From: Vibrio sp. 05-20-BW147
Lineage (GTDB): Bacteria > Pseudomonadota > Gammaproteobacteria > Enterobacterales > Vibrionaceae
NCBI RefSeq assembly: GCF_013369385.1
Contig: NZ_SZTO01000006.1
Coordinates: 62,001-126,000, forward strand
DNA: 64,000 bases
Direction of reading: 5' to 3'
Shown here piece by piece: positions 40,764 through 51,400 of the stretch. A program made the position numbers and the translations under genes. A model generated the notes under the pieces. That model ran no database searches and had not been told where the DNA came from. It was given only the letters and a program-made list of their open reading frames with translations. Positions within the stretch are counted from its first letter, which is position 1, and every line of letters begins with the position of its first letter.

Positions 40764-41720
40764 TTACTGGTTTTGAGGAATGGCTGGAATTTCATCACTA
40801 TAGAGCGGTTCACCTTGCATAATGCTGATTTCCACCCTACGGTTTCTCGCACGATTTTCATCAGTATCATTCTCTGCCAACGGATCCGTATCGGCCATAC
40901 CTCGCACCCGTAAGCGTTGATGAGAAAATCCGCGCACTTTCTCCATCTCTTGCGCCACCGAAACGGCACGCTGCGCAGAGAGATCCCAGTTAGAACGATA
41001 AAGCTCCGAATCAAGACGCTGATTGTCCGTATGACCAGAAATTCGCACAATACCGGGGACATCTTTCACCAACTCGGCAATTTGTCGTACTAGCGGGCGG
41101 AATTTAGGCTGCAAGAACGCAGAACCTTCTGGGAAGGCGCCCTTTTCTCGCATGCGAATCACAATTTGCTGGCCTAGGTTTTCCACTTCAATTGCCCCTT
41201 GCTCTATTTCACGCTCAAGGGCCTTCTTGATGCTTTCCATCAGCGTTTCCATCTCTTTCGACATGGCTTCCGATTGCTGCTGTTGCTGTTGTTGCTCGGT
41301 ATTTTGGTTGGTCTGGGTCGAGGTTTCAGGCGACTGCCCGCCCGTCATTTTGCCTTGGTCACGCTGAGTACCACCAGCACGATCCGACTCTCCCTCATGA
41401 AACTCTAAGGTTTGCTGGGTGATATCAATGGTTTGTTGCATGATCACGTCAATCGGCGTTGGCTCTGGACGCCCCGGACGAAATTCTTGAGCGATGATGC
41501 TGGTGCCTTTGGGAATGTCTTTCACCTCAAGGCGGTTTTGCACACCAAAGGCAAATTTCATTGAGCCTGCGATCTGTTTGAACTTCAGTACATCCATTTC
41601 CGAAAACGAAAGCAGCAGTACGAAGAAACACATCAACAGTGACATCAAGTCAGCGAAGGTACCCATCCACAGAGGTAATCCGGGAGGGGGACAATCACAT
41701 TTGCTATCGTCATCCATCAC
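40764..41720 (-). CDS. pomB: Sodium-driven flagellar stator protein PomB
   Basis: PomB pairs with PomA to form the sodium-driven stator of the polar flagellum and anchors it to peptidoglycan. The 318-residue protein starts with the Cys-rich KCDCPPPGLPLW tail, then one membrane helix with the ion-binding Asp24 (FADLMSLL), a linker with a run of seven glutamines near residue 145, and a C-terminal OmpA-like domain (ISGHTDNQRL). Asp24 and the tail match Vibrio PomB rather than proton-type MotB. It follows pomA by 12 bases. Confidence 0.95.
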   Translation of the reverse strand: MMDDDSKCDCPPPGLPLWMGTFADLMSLLMCFFVLLLSFSEMDVLKFKQIAGSMKFAFGVQNRLEVKDIPKGTSIIAQEFRPGRPEPTPIDVIMQQTIDITQQTLEFHEGESDRAGGTQRDQGKMTGGQSPETSTQTNQNTEQQQQQQQSEAMSKEMETLMESIKKALEREIEQGAIEVENLGQQIVIRMREKGAFPEGSAFLQPKFRPLVRQIAELVKDVPGIVRISGHTDNQRLDSELYRSNWDLSAQRAVSVAQEMEKVRGFSHQRLRVRGMADTDPLAENDTDENRARNRRVEISIMQGEPLYSDEIPAIPQNQ

Positions 41721-41732
41721 ATACTCCCGTGA

Positions 41733-42494
41733 TTAATCGTTGATATCGAGGGCACGCTTGCTCTCGTTGAGGTAGTTTTTCAAGTAGCTGTCGATAACAC
41801 GTGGGTTCTGGCCATCTTGGATCGCCAACACGCCGTCCATGATCAGACGACGATTGAGGGTCTCTTGGTCGCGACGAAGCGCCAATTTATCCGCTATCGG
41901 GAAGAACACCATGTTCGACAAAATCGCGCCGTAGAGCGTAGTCAAAAGCGCGACCGCCATCGCAGGGCCGATGGATTTCGGGTCATCCATGTTGGACAAC
42001 ATCGCCACCAGACCGACAAGGGTACCGATCATCCCCATCGCAGGCGCAACGTCACCAAAGGCGCGAAACACGCCCGTTCCTTGCGTGTGACGTTCATCGG
42101 TCAAAGCAATGTCTTTCTGTAGTGCTGCGCGCACCACATCGGCATCGTGGCCATCGACCAACAAATCAATGCCTTTTTGCATGAAGCTGTTGGAGATCTC
42201 CATCTCTTCCAAGGCCAAGAAACCGCCTTTACGTGCCGCGTCCGCCATTTCGACGATCTTTGCGATCAAATCTTCTGGTTCATCGGCTTTAAACATGAAG
42301 GCTTTGCCCGCGATTTTCGCTGCGCCAAAAAACTGCCCCATGGTAAATTTCATCAATACAACAAAGATAGAGCCACCGACCACGATAAGCACAGAGGTGA
42401 CATCGACGAACATCATGATGCTACCACCAAGAATCATCGCCATCACTACGAAAGCCAGGCCACCTATCAAACCTAAAAGGGTTGCTAAATCCAC
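41733..42494 (-). CDS. pomA: Sodium-driven flagellar stator protein PomA
   Basis: PomA surrounds PomB and turns the rotor as sodium ions flow. The 253-residue protein has four membrane helices, two near the start (LATLLGLIGGLAFVVMAMIL) and two after a cytoplasmic loop with charged residues, including the segment VFRAFGDVAPAMGMIGTLVGLV. First gene of the pomA-pomB operon, behind a sigma-28-like promoter. AGGAG precedes the ATG. Confidence 0.96.
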   Translation of the reverse strand: MDLATLLGLIGGLAFVVMAMILGGSIMMFVDVTSVLIVVGGSIFVVLMKFTMGQFFGAAKIAGKAFMFKADEPEDLIAKIVEMADAARKGGFLALEEMEISNSFMQKGIDLLVDGHDADVVRAALQKDIALTDERHTQGTGVFRAFGDVAPAMGMIGTLVGLVAMLSNMDDPKSIGPAMAVALLTTLYGAILSNMVFFPIADKLALRRDQETLNRRLIMDGVLAIQDGQNPRVIDSYLKNYLNESKRALDIND

Positions 42495-42549
42495 AAAGCA
42501 CTCCTCATGCTATTTTCCGATTTACCACTATACAAAGAGATTAATTTCT

Positions 42550-42576
42550 TTATCGACAAAGAGTAGCGATCTTTTA
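42550..42576 (-). promoter_or_regulatory. Sigma-28 (FliA)-like promoter for pomAB
   Basis: The minus strand reads TAAAAGAT, 11 bases, GTCGATAA. The flagellar sigma-28 consensus is TAAAGTTT-N11-GCCGATAA; the TAAA core and seven of eight -10 positions agree. The start would be about 45-50 bases before the pomA ATG, and no sigma-70 alternative stands out. Confidence 0.7.
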
Positions 42577-42863
42577 GCAAAAACTTGGCCAACAAGTCAC
42601 AAAATTGCCGCAAAGTGCCAAAATTAAAGCGCCATTGCCCCGTCACACTGAATATCGCGGCAAAAAATGAAGTCACTTTTTAAGGGTATGAACACGTTAT
42701 AGCAAGTTTACTGCCATTTTAGCGCTTGTGGGCAACCTTTTTATTACTAGGTCGTCTATCTCTTCTTGGTTAACCTCATTTTCAGACAAATTTGCCTGCT
42801 TAAATTTGACCAAGCCAGCGTGCTAAGGTAACTTGCGAGCATTCTTTTAGAGGCAGAATAGAT
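42577..42863. other. Intergenic region between divergent pomA and xseB
   Basis: No gene or strong hairpin is visible. It should hold the xseB-ispA-dxs promoter; GAGG at 42851-42854 is the xseB ribosome-binding site. Confidence 0.4.
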
Positions 42864-43106
42864 ATGGCAACCAAGAAACCAGAAAACATGTCCTTCGAAG
42901 CAACCATCGAAGAATTGGACAATTTGGTGGATCAACTGGAAAACGGTGATTTGGCTTTAGATGACGCACTGAAAAAATTTGAGCGTGGGATCGCACTAGC
43001 CAGAGCCAGCCAAGCTAAACTAACAGAAGCAGAACAAAGAGTTAGCATTCTTCTTAGTAACAGTGATGATGCACCTCTCAGCGATTTCTCCACAGTGGCA
43101 GAGTAA
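42864..43106 (+). CDS. xseB: Exodeoxyribonuclease VII small subunit
   Basis: XseB binds XseA to form the single-strand exonuclease VII. The 80-residue helical protein has the family core FEATIEELDNLVDQLENGDLALDDALKKFERGIAL in fragments such as LVDQLENGDLAL. It precedes ispA and dxs in the conserved xseB-ispA-dxs operon. Confidence 0.95.
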   Translation: MATKKPENMSFEATIEELDNLVDQLENGDLALDDALKKFERGIALARASQAKLTEAEQRVSILLSNSDDAPLSDFSTVAE

Positions 43107-43126
43107 AGTGATAAATGGGTAACTCT

Positions 43127-44011
43127 ATGATTGGCGTACTTACGTCTTTTCAGCAGCGCAATAATCAGCAACTCAATCTATGGTTAGACAGACTACCGCA
43201 TCAAAGTCATTCCTTGGTTCAAGCGATGCGATACGGTTTGGTATTGGGTGGAAAACGTGCTCGTCCATTTCTTGTCTATGCAACAGGTGAGATGCTTGGT
43301 TGCCCCTTAGAGCAACTTGATACACCCGCTTCTGCCATTGAATGCATCCACGCTTATTCGTTGATTCATGATGATCTTCCTGCGATGGATGACGATGAAC
43401 TGCGTCGTGGTCAGCCAACTTGCCATATCCAGTTTGATGAAGCCACTGCGATTCTCACTGGTGATGCCCTGCAAACCTTAGCATTTACGATACTTGCAGA
43501 AGGCCCCCTTTCTGCTGAAGGAGAAACACAACGCGTTGCCATGATCCAAGCATTGGCGCAAGCCTCTGGAGCACAAGGCATGTGTATTGGTCAGGCATTG
43601 GATTTGGCGGCCGAAAATCGCGCAGTCACGCTGGAAGAGTTAGAAGAGATTCACCGTAACAAAACCGGCGCTTTGATCCGTTGTGCGGTACGCTTAGGTG
43701 CCTTAGCAGCAGGCGAAAAAGGTTTGGCTATTTTGCCTCAGTTGGAGAAGTACTCCACTGCGATTGGGTTAGCATTTCAGGTGCAAGATGACATTTTGGA
43801 TATCATTAGCGATACCGAAACGCTCGGGAAGCCACAAGGTTCTGACCAAGAACTCAACAAGAGTACTTACCCATCGCTGCTGGGTTTAGAAGGCGCAATG
43901 GAGAAAGCTCACACTCTGTTACATGAAGCACTTCAAGCTTTGGAAGCAATCCCATACAATACCCAACACTTAGAAGAGTTCGCCCGATACGTTGTCGAGC
44001 GCAAGAACTAA
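43127..44011 (+). CDS. ispA: Farnesyl diphosphate synthase
   Basis: IspA condenses isopentenyl and dimethylallyl diphosphates to farnesyl diphosphate for quinones and undecaprenyl carriers. Aspartate-rich motifs are DDLPAMDDDELRRG (first) and DDILD (second), with GGKRARPFLVY near the start. The start is set at 43127 (MIGVLTSFQQRN, 294 residues) to match family length; ATG 43115 four codons upstream is also in frame. Confidence 0.95.
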   Translation: MIGVLTSFQQRNNQQLNLWLDRLPHQSHSLVQAMRYGLVLGGKRARPFLVYATGEMLGCPLEQLDTPASAIECIHAYSLIHDDLPAMDDDELRRGQPTCHIQFDEATAILTGDALQTLAFTILAEGPLSAEGETQRVAMIQALAQASGAQGMCIGQALDLAAENRAVTLEELEEIHRNKTGALIRCAVRLGALAAGEKGLAILPQLEKYSTAIGLAFQVQDDILDIISDTETLGKPQGSDQELNKSTYPSLLGLEGAMEKAHTLLHEALQALEAIPYNTQHLEEFARYVVERKN

Positions 44012-44031
44012 CACAATAAGCGCGCATACCT

Positions 44032-45897
44032 ATGACTCTTGATATTTCAAAGTACCCGACACTGGCACTAGCAGATACACCCGATGAGCTGCGTCTCCTA
44101 CCAAAAGAGACGTTGCCAGCACTGTGCGATGAATTACGCACTTACTTACTGAACTCCGTCAGTCAATCAAGCGGTCACCTGGCCTCTGGTCTTGGCACCG
44201 TTGAGCTTACGGTTGCCCTTCACTACGTTTACAACACGCCTTTTGATCAACTAATTTGGGATGTCGGCCACCAAGCCTACCCACACAAAATCTTGACTGG
44301 CCGTCGTGAACAAATGCCGACTATCCGTCAAAAAGGCGGTTTACACCCTTTTCCATGGCGTGAAGAAAGTGAGTACGACACCCTGTCTGTTGGCCACTCT
44401 TCGACCTCGATCAGTGCAGCACTTGGTATGGCCATTTGCGCAGAAAAAGAAGGCCAAAACCGCAAAGTCGTCAGTGTGATTGGTGATGGCGCGATCACGG
44501 CAGGCATGGCGTTTGAAGCGATGAACCATGCTGGCGATGTACACAGCGATATGCTCGTGATCCTCAATGACAACGAAATGTCGATCTCTGAAAACGTGGG
44601 GGCGCTTAACAATCATCTCGCTCGTGTACTTTCTGGCAATCTTTATACTTCGATTCGCGAAGGTGGCAAGAAAGTGCTCTCTGGCGTGCCGCCGATTAAA
44701 GAGTTAGTTCGTCGCACCGAAGAGCATCTTAAAGGCATGGTGGTTCCGGGTACCCTTTTCGAAGAACTGGGTTTTAACTACATTGGCCCAGTTGATGGCC
44801 ATGATGTGGTAGAGCTGGTCAAAACACTGAAGAACATGCGTGAGCTAAAAGGTCCGCAGTTCCTGCACATCATGACCAAAAAAGGCAAAGGTTATGAGCC
44901 TGCCGAAAAAGATCCGATCGGTTATCACGGCGTACCTAAGTTCGATCCAGCGCACAATAGCCTGCCGAAAAGCAGTGGTGGCAAGCCAAGTTTTTCCAAT
45001 ATTTTTGGCGATTTCCTTTGTGACATGGCGGCGCAAGATCCGAAACTGATGGCGATCACCCCAGCCATGCGTGAGGGTTCCGGCATGGTGCGTTTCTCTA
45101 AAGAATACCCAGCGCAATATTTCGATGTAGCGATTGCAGAGCAGCATGCAGTGACACTGGCGACCGGGATGGCCATTGGCGGATACAACCCGATTGTGGC
45201 GATTTACTCGACTTTCTTGCAACGCGGCTATGACCAACTGATCCACGATGTGGCAATCATGAACCTGCCTGTGATGTTCGCGATTGACCGCGCTGGTTTG
45301 GTGGGCGCAGATGGTCAAACTCACCAAGGCGCGTTCGATTTAAGCTACATGCGCTGTATTCCAAACATGGTGATCATGGCGCCAAGCGATGAGAACGAAT
45401 GCCGCCAAATGCTCTATACTGGCCACAAACATCAAGGACCGAGCGCGGTGCGTTATCCTCGTGGCAATGGCATGGGCACGCCTATCGAATCTGAATTTAC
45501 CGCGCTTGAGATTGGTAAAGGCCGCTTGGTTCGCCAAGGCGAAAAGGTGGCCATTCTGAGTTTCGGCACCTTCTTAGCCAACGCGCTTGAAGCGGCAGAG
45601 GCATTGAATGCGACCGTTGCAGACATGCGTTTTGTTAAACCTCTTGATGAAGCACTTATTCGTCAATTGACCAACGAGCATGATGTGCTTATCACGATTG
45701 AAGAAAACGCCATTGCCGGTGGTGCTGGTGCGGGGGTGATCGAGTTTATGATGCAAGAAAAGATCATGAAACCAGTCTTGAACCTTGGCCTACCGGATAA
45801 GTTCATCCATCAAGGTACTCAAGAAGAGTTGCATGAAGAACTCGGCTTAGATGCCAAAGGCATTGAACAAGCAATTCGTCACTATTTATCGAAGTAA
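44032..45897 (+). CDS. dxs: 1-deoxy-D-xylulose-5-phosphate synthase
   Basis: Dxs makes 1-deoxy-D-xylulose 5-phosphate from pyruvate and glyceraldehyde 3-phosphate, first step of the MEP isoprenoid pathway. The 621-residue protein has the thiamine diphosphate motif [18 protein letters not shown], the transketolase pyrimidine domain ([17 protein letters not shown]) and a C-terminal domain. It follows ispA by 20 bases, so both ends of the pathway are co-expressed. Confidence 0.97.
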   Translation: MTLDISKYPTLALADTPDELRLLPKETLPALCDELRTYLLNSVSQSSGHLASGLGTVELTVALHYVYNTPFDQLIWDVGHQAYPHKILTGRREQMPTIRQKGGLHPFPWREESEYDTLSVGHSSTSISAALGMAICAEKEGQNRKVVSVIGDGAITAGMAFEAMNHAGDVHSDMLVILNDNEMSISENVGALNNHLARVLSGNLYTSIREGGKKVLSGVPPIKELVRRTEEHLKGMVVPGTLFEELGFNYIGPVDGHDVVELVKTLKNMRELKGPQFLHIMTKKGKGYEPAEKDPIGYHGVPKFDPAHNSLPKSSGGKPSFSNIFGDFLCDMAAQDPKLMAITPAMREGSGMVRFSKEYPAQYFDVAIAEQHAVTLATGMAIGGYNPIVAIYSTFLQRGYDQLIHDVAIMNLPVMFAIDRAGLVGADGQTHQGAFDLSYMRCIPNMVIMAPSDENECRQMLYTGHKHQGPSAVRYPRGNGMGTPIESEFTALEIGKGRLVRQGEKVAILSFGTFLANALEAAEALNATVADMRFVKPLDEALIRQLTNEHDVLITIEENAIAGGAGAGVIEFMMQEKIMKPVLNLGLPDKFIHQGTQEELHEELGLDAKGIEQAIRHYLSK

Positions 45898-45922
45898 CAT
45901 TTATCAAAGTGACAGAACGAAC

Positions 45923-45949
45923 AAAGGGCGCGAAAATCGCGCCCTTTGT
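45923..45949. terminator. Bidirectional terminator between dxs and the DUF3332 gene
   Basis: CAAAGGGCGCGA and TCGCGCCCTTTG form a 12-pair stem with an AAA loop, between convergent genes. T-runs are short on both sides. Confidence 0.7.
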
Positions 45950-45968
45950 GTATACATGATAGCTAAGA

Positions 45969-46508
45969 TTAAGCGCGATTTTGCGCGTAAGCCGCTAGCT
46001 CATCCATCGACGTTTGTGCAACCACTTCACCATCAATGTAGTAAGTCACGAACTCACCTTCACGAATACCTGTCAGCGTCGCTTTTTCACCGTTGTTGTA
46101 AGTGATATCCATCTGTACCGTATTTTCATCGATTTGCTGCATCGTGCCTTGCTCAATCGTACGGTTATTTGTTAATGGAGCGATTGGCGCTGTTTTTAGC
46201 GATTCATCCAATTGGCTGTTGACATCGATGTAGGTGTCCATCTTTGTATCAAAGATATGTGGTTTGCCATTTAGAGGGTTTTTGCCCGTCCAAAATTCCA
46301 GTGAGTTAAACACAATGTAGTCTGCTGCAATCGCCACACCGTATACTGGCGCCAACAACATGTTCAGACCACCACGAGCGTAACGGTTGTCAACGGCTTT
46401 CAAGTTGAAGCCCATAACGTAGCCCGTTACTGCATTGCTACCTACACAACCAGACAATGCCATTGCTGCGACTGATAACGCTACGACTTTAGTGATCGTC
46501 TTTTTCAT
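45969..46508 (-). CDS. DUF3332 lipoprotein-like protein
   Basis: A 179-residue protein with a lipoprotein signal and lipobox LSGC (Cys21), followed by a short hydrophobic stretch (GGLNMLLAPVYGVAIAADYIVFNSLEFWTG) that could be a membrane-associated hairpin, and a soluble beta-rich C-terminus. It fits DUF3332, a family common in vibrios and of unknown role. GAGGT upstream of the ATG supports the start. It stands alone, convergent with dxs. Confidence 0.78.
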   Translation of the reverse strand: MKKTITKVVALSVAAMALSGCVGSNAVTGYVMGFNLKAVDNRYARGGLNMLLAPVYGVAIAADYIVFNSLEFWTGKNPLNGKPHIFDTKMDTYIDVNSQLDESLKTAPIAPLTNNRTIEQGTMQQIDENTVQMDITYNNGEKATLTGIREGEFVTYYIDGEVVAQTSMDELAAYAQNRA

Positions 46509-46825
46509 ATTTACCTCGAATGTAATTTGGAGAACAGGAATTGGGGGCGCATATTAGCGCAGATAAAAACCTTCTTCAAAGTAAGAACATTCCATCTTGC
46601 CAGCGCAGTCTCAAAAACAAGAATCTTTACATAACAATGAGATATAACATTAATCAAAACATTCATTGATTAAATTTAAACCAACACAAGTTAACCTTAA
46701 CTCAACAAAAGTCAGGAGAAAGTAAATGAACGATTAGCGATTTTTATCGTAATATTAATAAGGTTGAATGGCTTGATATCCGTTGCATTGCTAGAGTGGG
46801 CGGAACAGCAAATACAGGAAGTAGT
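46509..46825. other. AT-rich intergenic region upstream of the AstE-like gene
   Basis: This 317-base stretch contains promoters for the two divergent genes, a direct cluster of ACATT/AACATT words near 46640-46670, and a three-codon ORF with a strong ribosome-binding site (listed separately). No longer gene is credible. Confidence 0.5.
46726..46737 (+). other. Three-codon mini-ORF (Met-Asn-Asp-stop) with strong Shine-Dalgarno
   Basis: ATG AAC GAT TAG follows AGGAGAA at a spacing of about seven bases, a better ribosome-binding site than most genes nearby. It is followed by a weak hairpin (CGAT TTTT ATCG), and the AstE-like gene starts 88 bases later. It may be a leader mini-gene, or a decayed start. 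Confidence 0.35.
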
Positions 46826-47884
46826 ATGGTTCGCATTAAAAAAAACAAAGTGTTCGAGATCTTGGGACACAAAATCCAGCCAGCGCAACGACTAGAGATC
46901 GAGCTTGACGCCGCACAGCTTTATACCCACTCGCCTCTTTCCATTCCCATAGAAATTATTAATGGTCGCAATGCAGGGCCAGTTTTAATGGTCAATGCAG
47001 CAATACACGGTGATGAACTCAACGGCGTTGAAATTGTCAGGCAGCTAATTAACGGCCTCGATCCCAACCAAGTCAAAGGTACGGTCATTGCCGTTCCAAT
47101 TGTCAATGTCTTCGGTTTCATCCACAAATCTCGCTATCTGCCTGATCGTCGTGACCTCAACCGTTGTTTTCCAGGCAGTGAAAAAGGGGCGTTAGCCTCT
47201 CGCATGGCACACACCTTTTTCAACAATGTCGCATTGAAAGCAGATTATATCCTCGATCTTCATACTGGCGCGATTCATCGTACTAACTTACCGCAAATCC
47301 GCGCTAATCTGAGTAATCCAGAAACGCTGCGTATCGCCAAAGCCTTTGGTGCCCCCGTCATTATCGATTCAGCACTAAGGGACGGCTCTATCCGCTCCGA
47401 GGCAGAAAAATGCGATATACCCGTGCTCACTTATGAAGCGGGTGAAGCACTTCGTTTTGATCCTCTCTCGATCAGCGCTGGGGTATTGGGGATTAAACGC
47501 GTGATGCAATCCATCGGCATGCTGCGCGCCAGTCGAAAAAAATTGCCTCAGCCAGTCATTGCAAAATCGACCAGTTGGGTAAGAGCATCGGGAAATGGCA
47601 TTCTCCGCACCGTTGTCAACCTTGGTGCCAAAGTGGAAAAAGGAGAAACCTTAGCCTATATCAGCTCACCTTTGGGGCATGATGAAGTAGAGCTCAAAGC
47701 TCCGAAAGGGGGGATTGTGATTGGTCAACAAACCTTGCCGTTAGTCAATGAAGGCGATGCCATTTTCAATGTCGCCTACTTCCGCCAAGACGATGAAGTT
47801 GTCGAACAAGTCGTAGAAAGCTACATCGAAGAACTGGTTGAAAGTGATATTGATTTGATCACCACAGGACAAATTCCACTGTAA
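46826..47884 (+). CDS. Succinylglutamate desuccinylase/aspartoacylase-family hydrolase
   Basis: A 352-residue zinc carboxypeptidase-like protein of the AstE/ASPA superfamily. Zinc ligands are visible in AAIHGDELNG (His, Glu) and LDLHTGA (His), with PDRRDLNRCFPG for substrate binding. The C-terminal 90 residues form a lipoyl/biotinyl-like beta domain (VRASGNGILRTVVNLGAKVEKGE). The substrate is unknown; it is not the arginine-pathway AstE by context. ATG 46826 follows AGGAAG; an in-frame GTG 30 bases upstream is less likely. Confidence 0.85.
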   Translation: MVRIKKNKVFEILGHKIQPAQRLEIELDAAQLYTHSPLSIPIEIINGRNAGPVLMVNAAIHGDELNGVEIVRQLINGLDPNQVKGTVIAVPIVNVFGFIHKSRYLPDRRDLNRCFPGSEKGALASRMAHTFFNNVALKADYILDLHTGAIHRTNLPQIRANLSNPETLRIAKAFGAPVIIDSALRDGSIRSEAEKCDIPVLTYEAGEALRFDPLSISAGVLGIKRVMQSIGMLRASRKKLPQPVIAKSTSWVRASGNGILRTVVNLGAKVEKGETLAYISSPLGHDEVELKAPKGGIVIGQQTLPLVNEGDAIFNVAYFRQDDEVVEQVVESYIEELVESDIDLITTGQIPL

Positions 47885-47918
47885 CCGAACATGGGCAGGC
47901 TGTGCTGAAATGAAAACT

Positions 47919-47953
47919 AAAAAGCCCCGAAGACTCACTCATCGGGGCTTTTC
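47919..47953. terminator. Bidirectional terminator after the AstE-like gene
   Basis: AAAAGCCCCGA and TCGGGGCTTTT pair (11 pairs) around an 11-base loop. It lies between convergent genes. Confidence 0.85.
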
Positions 47954-47974
47954 TAAATGGAACTGAGTAGTGAA

Positions 47975-48292
47975 TTACTCGTCTTCGTCCACTTCATCGT
48001 CTGCTTGTGCATCGCGAGCGCGACGTTGTTCCGCTTTACGTAGTTTTGCGCTCAACGCTTCAGCATCGCGCTCTTTGCGTTGCTGAGCTTTACGCTCGTT
48101 GCGCTCGGCTTGGTTTTTAACAAAACCAGCGAGTTCAGCTTCTGCCCACGCTTGAGCAGCCGCTTCAGAGTCAAAACCCATTTGACGCTTTGAAACAACA
48201 GTTTTACGAGAGGTTACTTGACGAGTAATCTCAGCCGCCCAACCTTCACGTTTCTCAGTCACGCGGATGGCAAATTTTTGGTTTTTAGACAT
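47975..48292 (-). CDS. DUF3622 family protein
   Basis: A 105-residue protein: an N-terminal compact domain (KFAIRVTEKREGWAAEITRQV) and a charged helix rich in Arg, Lys, Ala and Glu ending in the acidic DDEVDEDE. It fits DUF3622, found in vibrios, function unknown. The start at 48292 has AGGAAC upstream; a longer in-frame reading to 48361 lacks one. Confidence 0.78.
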   Translation of the reverse strand: MSKNQKFAIRVTEKREGWAAEITRQVTSRKTVVSKRQMGFDSEAAAQAWAEAELAGFVKNQAERNERKAQQRKERDAEALSAKLRKAEQRRARDAQADDEVDEDE

Positions 48293-48390
48293 GTCAGATG
48301 TTCCTAAGGGATTGTAAAGGGATTCAAGCCATCCCTTGGCAAGCGGCGTATTAGACCACAATTATTTGCGATTGGCTATTGGCTCACTGA

Positions 48391-48424
48391 TAAAAAAACC
48401 GCCAGAGAAACTCTCTAGCGGTTT
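48391..48424 (-). terminator. purL intrinsic terminator
   Basis: On the minus strand AAACCGCTAGAGA pairs with TCTCTGGCGGTTT (13 pairs, one G-T) around GTT, followed by a T-run. Confidence 0.9.
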
Positions 48425-48451
48425 ATTCAGTATCACATTATTTCAATCGGA

Positions 48452-51400
48452 TTAGCCTAGATTTTTGCGTGCGTTTTGGAACATACGCATCCACGCGCCA
48501 TTTTCACCCCAACCTTCTGGTGCCCATGAGTTCGCTACGGTGCGGAATACACGCTCTGGGTGCGGCATCATGATGGTTACGCGACCATCTTTTGTCGTCA
48601 AACCGGTAATCGCATTTGGTGAACCATTCGGGTTGTTCGGGTATTGCTGTGTTGGATTACCTAGGTTATCAACAAAGCGGACCGCAACGGTACCCGATGC
48701 TTCAATCGCAGCAAGATGTTGAGCATCGCGTACTTCCACACGACCTTCGCCGTGCGAAACAGCGATAGGCATACGAGAGCCAGCCATGCCATCAAAGAAA
48801 ACGGAATCCGATTTCTGTACTTCGACTAGGCTAAAGCGTGCTTCAAAACGCTCTGATTCGTTGCGAACGAAACGTGGCCACAAGTCGGCACCTGGGATCA
48901 ATTCTTTCAAGTTTGAAAGCATCTGACAGCCGTTACATACACCCAGTGAGAAGGTATTTTCACGATTAAAGAAGGCTTGGAACTGCTCACGTGCTTGCGC
49001 ATTAAAGAGCACAGATTTCGCCCAACCTTCACCCGCACCTAATACATCACCGTACGAGAAACCACCACAAGCCACTAGACCATGGTACTCATCCAGCACC
49101 GCTTGACCCGTTAGAATGTCACTCATGTGGATGTCAGTCGCTTCAAAGCCAGCACGGTCAAACGCTGCTGCCATTTCAACGTGAGAGTTAACCCCCTGCT
49201 CACGCAGGATCGCCATCTTAGGTTTCGCGCCTTTCGCGATATAAGGAGCTGCGATATCTTCGTTAACATCATAGCTGAGCGATACATTCAGGCCTGGGTC
49301 TGAATTGTTTTTCTTCGCTTCAAACTCTTGGTCTGCACACGCTGGGTTATCACGCAGTGCCTGCATCTTATGCGTCGTTTCCGCCCAGATAACACGCAAA
49401 TCAGTGCGTGAACGTTCCAGTATCAAAGCATCACCAGAGCGAATCACAAAGTTGTCTGAAGCGTCAACCGCACCAATCACGTGTGAACACGCTTCTAGAC
49501 CATTGGCCGCCAACGTCGACAGCACGGAATCCAGTTCATCGTTCTTAACTTGAACAACCGCGCCGAGCTCTTCGTTAAATAACGCCGCCAGAACATCGTC
49601 ACCCAACGCAGCGATATTCGCGTTGACACCACAATGACCAGCAAATGCCATCTCTGCAAGCGTCACCAATAGGCCGCCATCCCCTTTATCGTGGTACGCA
49701 AGCAATTTGTCTTGACGAACCAGAGCTTGCATCGCATCGAAGAAGCCTTTCAACTGTTCTGCGTTGTCGACGTCAGCCGGTTTATCACCCAATTGCTTGT
49801 AAACCTGAGCCAGCGCCGTAGCACCTAGGCGGTTCTTACCGTTGCCAAGGTCAACAAGAACAAGTGAAGTCTCGCCTTTGTCGGTACGCAGCTGAGGAGT
49901 AATGGTTTTACGTACATCTTCAACACGAGCAAACGCGGTGATGATCAGAGACAGTGGAGAAGTCACTTCTTTCTCTTCACCGTTCTCATTCCACTTGGTC
50001 TTCATTGACATTGAGTCTTTACCAACAGGGATAGTAAGACCTAATGCAGGGCACAGTTCTTCACCCACCGCTTTCACCGCTTCGTAAAGACCCGCGTCTT
50101 CACCTGGGTGACCTGCTGGTGACATCCAGTTTGCCGACAGCTTAATGCGCTTGATATCGCCGATGTCAGTCGCTGCGATGTTAGTCAGAGACTCACCAAC
50201 GGCTAGACGAGCTGACGCGCCAAAGTCAAGCAGCGCAACAGGCGTACGTTCACCCATAGACATCGCTTCACCGTGGTACGTATCGTAGCTGGCAGCGGTT
50301 ACCGCACAGTTTGCAACTGGCACCTGCCACGGACCGACCATTTGGTCGCGTGCCACTAAGCCTGTAACGGTACGGTCACCAATGGTGATCAAGAAGGTTT
50401 TTTCAGCCACGGTTGGAAGACGAAGTACGCGATCCACCGCTTCGTTAAGTTCGATGCCATCACGCGTCATCGCTGGGCTGTCTACTTTGAGTGTGGTTGC
50501 TTCACGATGCATCTTTGGTGGCTTGCCAAGCAGAATGTCCATTGGCATATCAATCGGTGTATTGTCGAAGTGCGCATCTTCCAGCGTTAGGTGACGCTCT
50601 TCCGTTGCCACACCGACCACGGCATATGGCGCACGCTCACGTTTACAGATTGCATCAAATGCCGCCATGTTTTCTGGTGCGACCGCGAGCACATAACGCT
50701 CTTGAGATTCGTTACACCAGATTTCCAATGGGCTCATTCCCGGTTCATCGTTTGGTACATCACGCAGTTGGAACTTACCACCACGCTCACCATCATTGAC
50801 CAATTCGGGTAACGCATTTGAAATACCACCTGCGCCAACGTCGTGAATAAACGCGATTGGGTTGTTGTCGCCAAGCTGCCAACAGCGATCAATCACTTCC
50901 TGACAACGGCGTTCCATCTCTGGGTTTTCACGCTGTACCGAAGCGAAATCCAGATCTTCTGCCGACTGACCTGATGCCATAGACGAAGCGGCACCACCAC
51001 CCAGACCAATGTTCATCGCTGGGCCACCCAGCACGATTAAGCTCGCACCGACAGGGATCTCTTTCTTCTGTACGTGCTCGTCACGAATGTTACCCATACC
51101 ACCAGCAATCATGATTGGCTTGTGGTAGCCACGCACTTCTTCACCTGCGTGTGACGTCACTTTCTCTTCGTAAGTACGGAAGTAACCAAGGAGGTTTGGA
51201 CGACCAAATTCGTTGTTGAATGCCGCGCCGCCAAGCGGGCCTTCTAGCATGATGTCAAGGGCGTTGACGATACGACCTGGCTTACCAAAATCGGTTTCCC
51301 ATGGCTGTTCAAAGCCAGGAATACGCAAGTTCGAGGTGGTAAAACCAACCAGACCCGCTTTTGGCTTACCGCCAATGCCGGTTGCGCCTTCGTCACGAAT

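Noticed and set aside
41270..41300. Short CTG/TTG simple repeat
   Set aside because: It encodes the glutamine run of the PomB linker; a length-variable tract is plausible but it is ordinary coding sequence.
42109..42627. 172-codon open frame on the plus strand
   Set aside because: Antisense to pomA and its promoter; no homology recognised and no ribosome-binding site.
44845..45327. 160-codon open frame on the minus strand
   Set aside because: It lies wholly inside dxs on the opposite strand and its product is rich in His and Arg in the way antisense translations often are.
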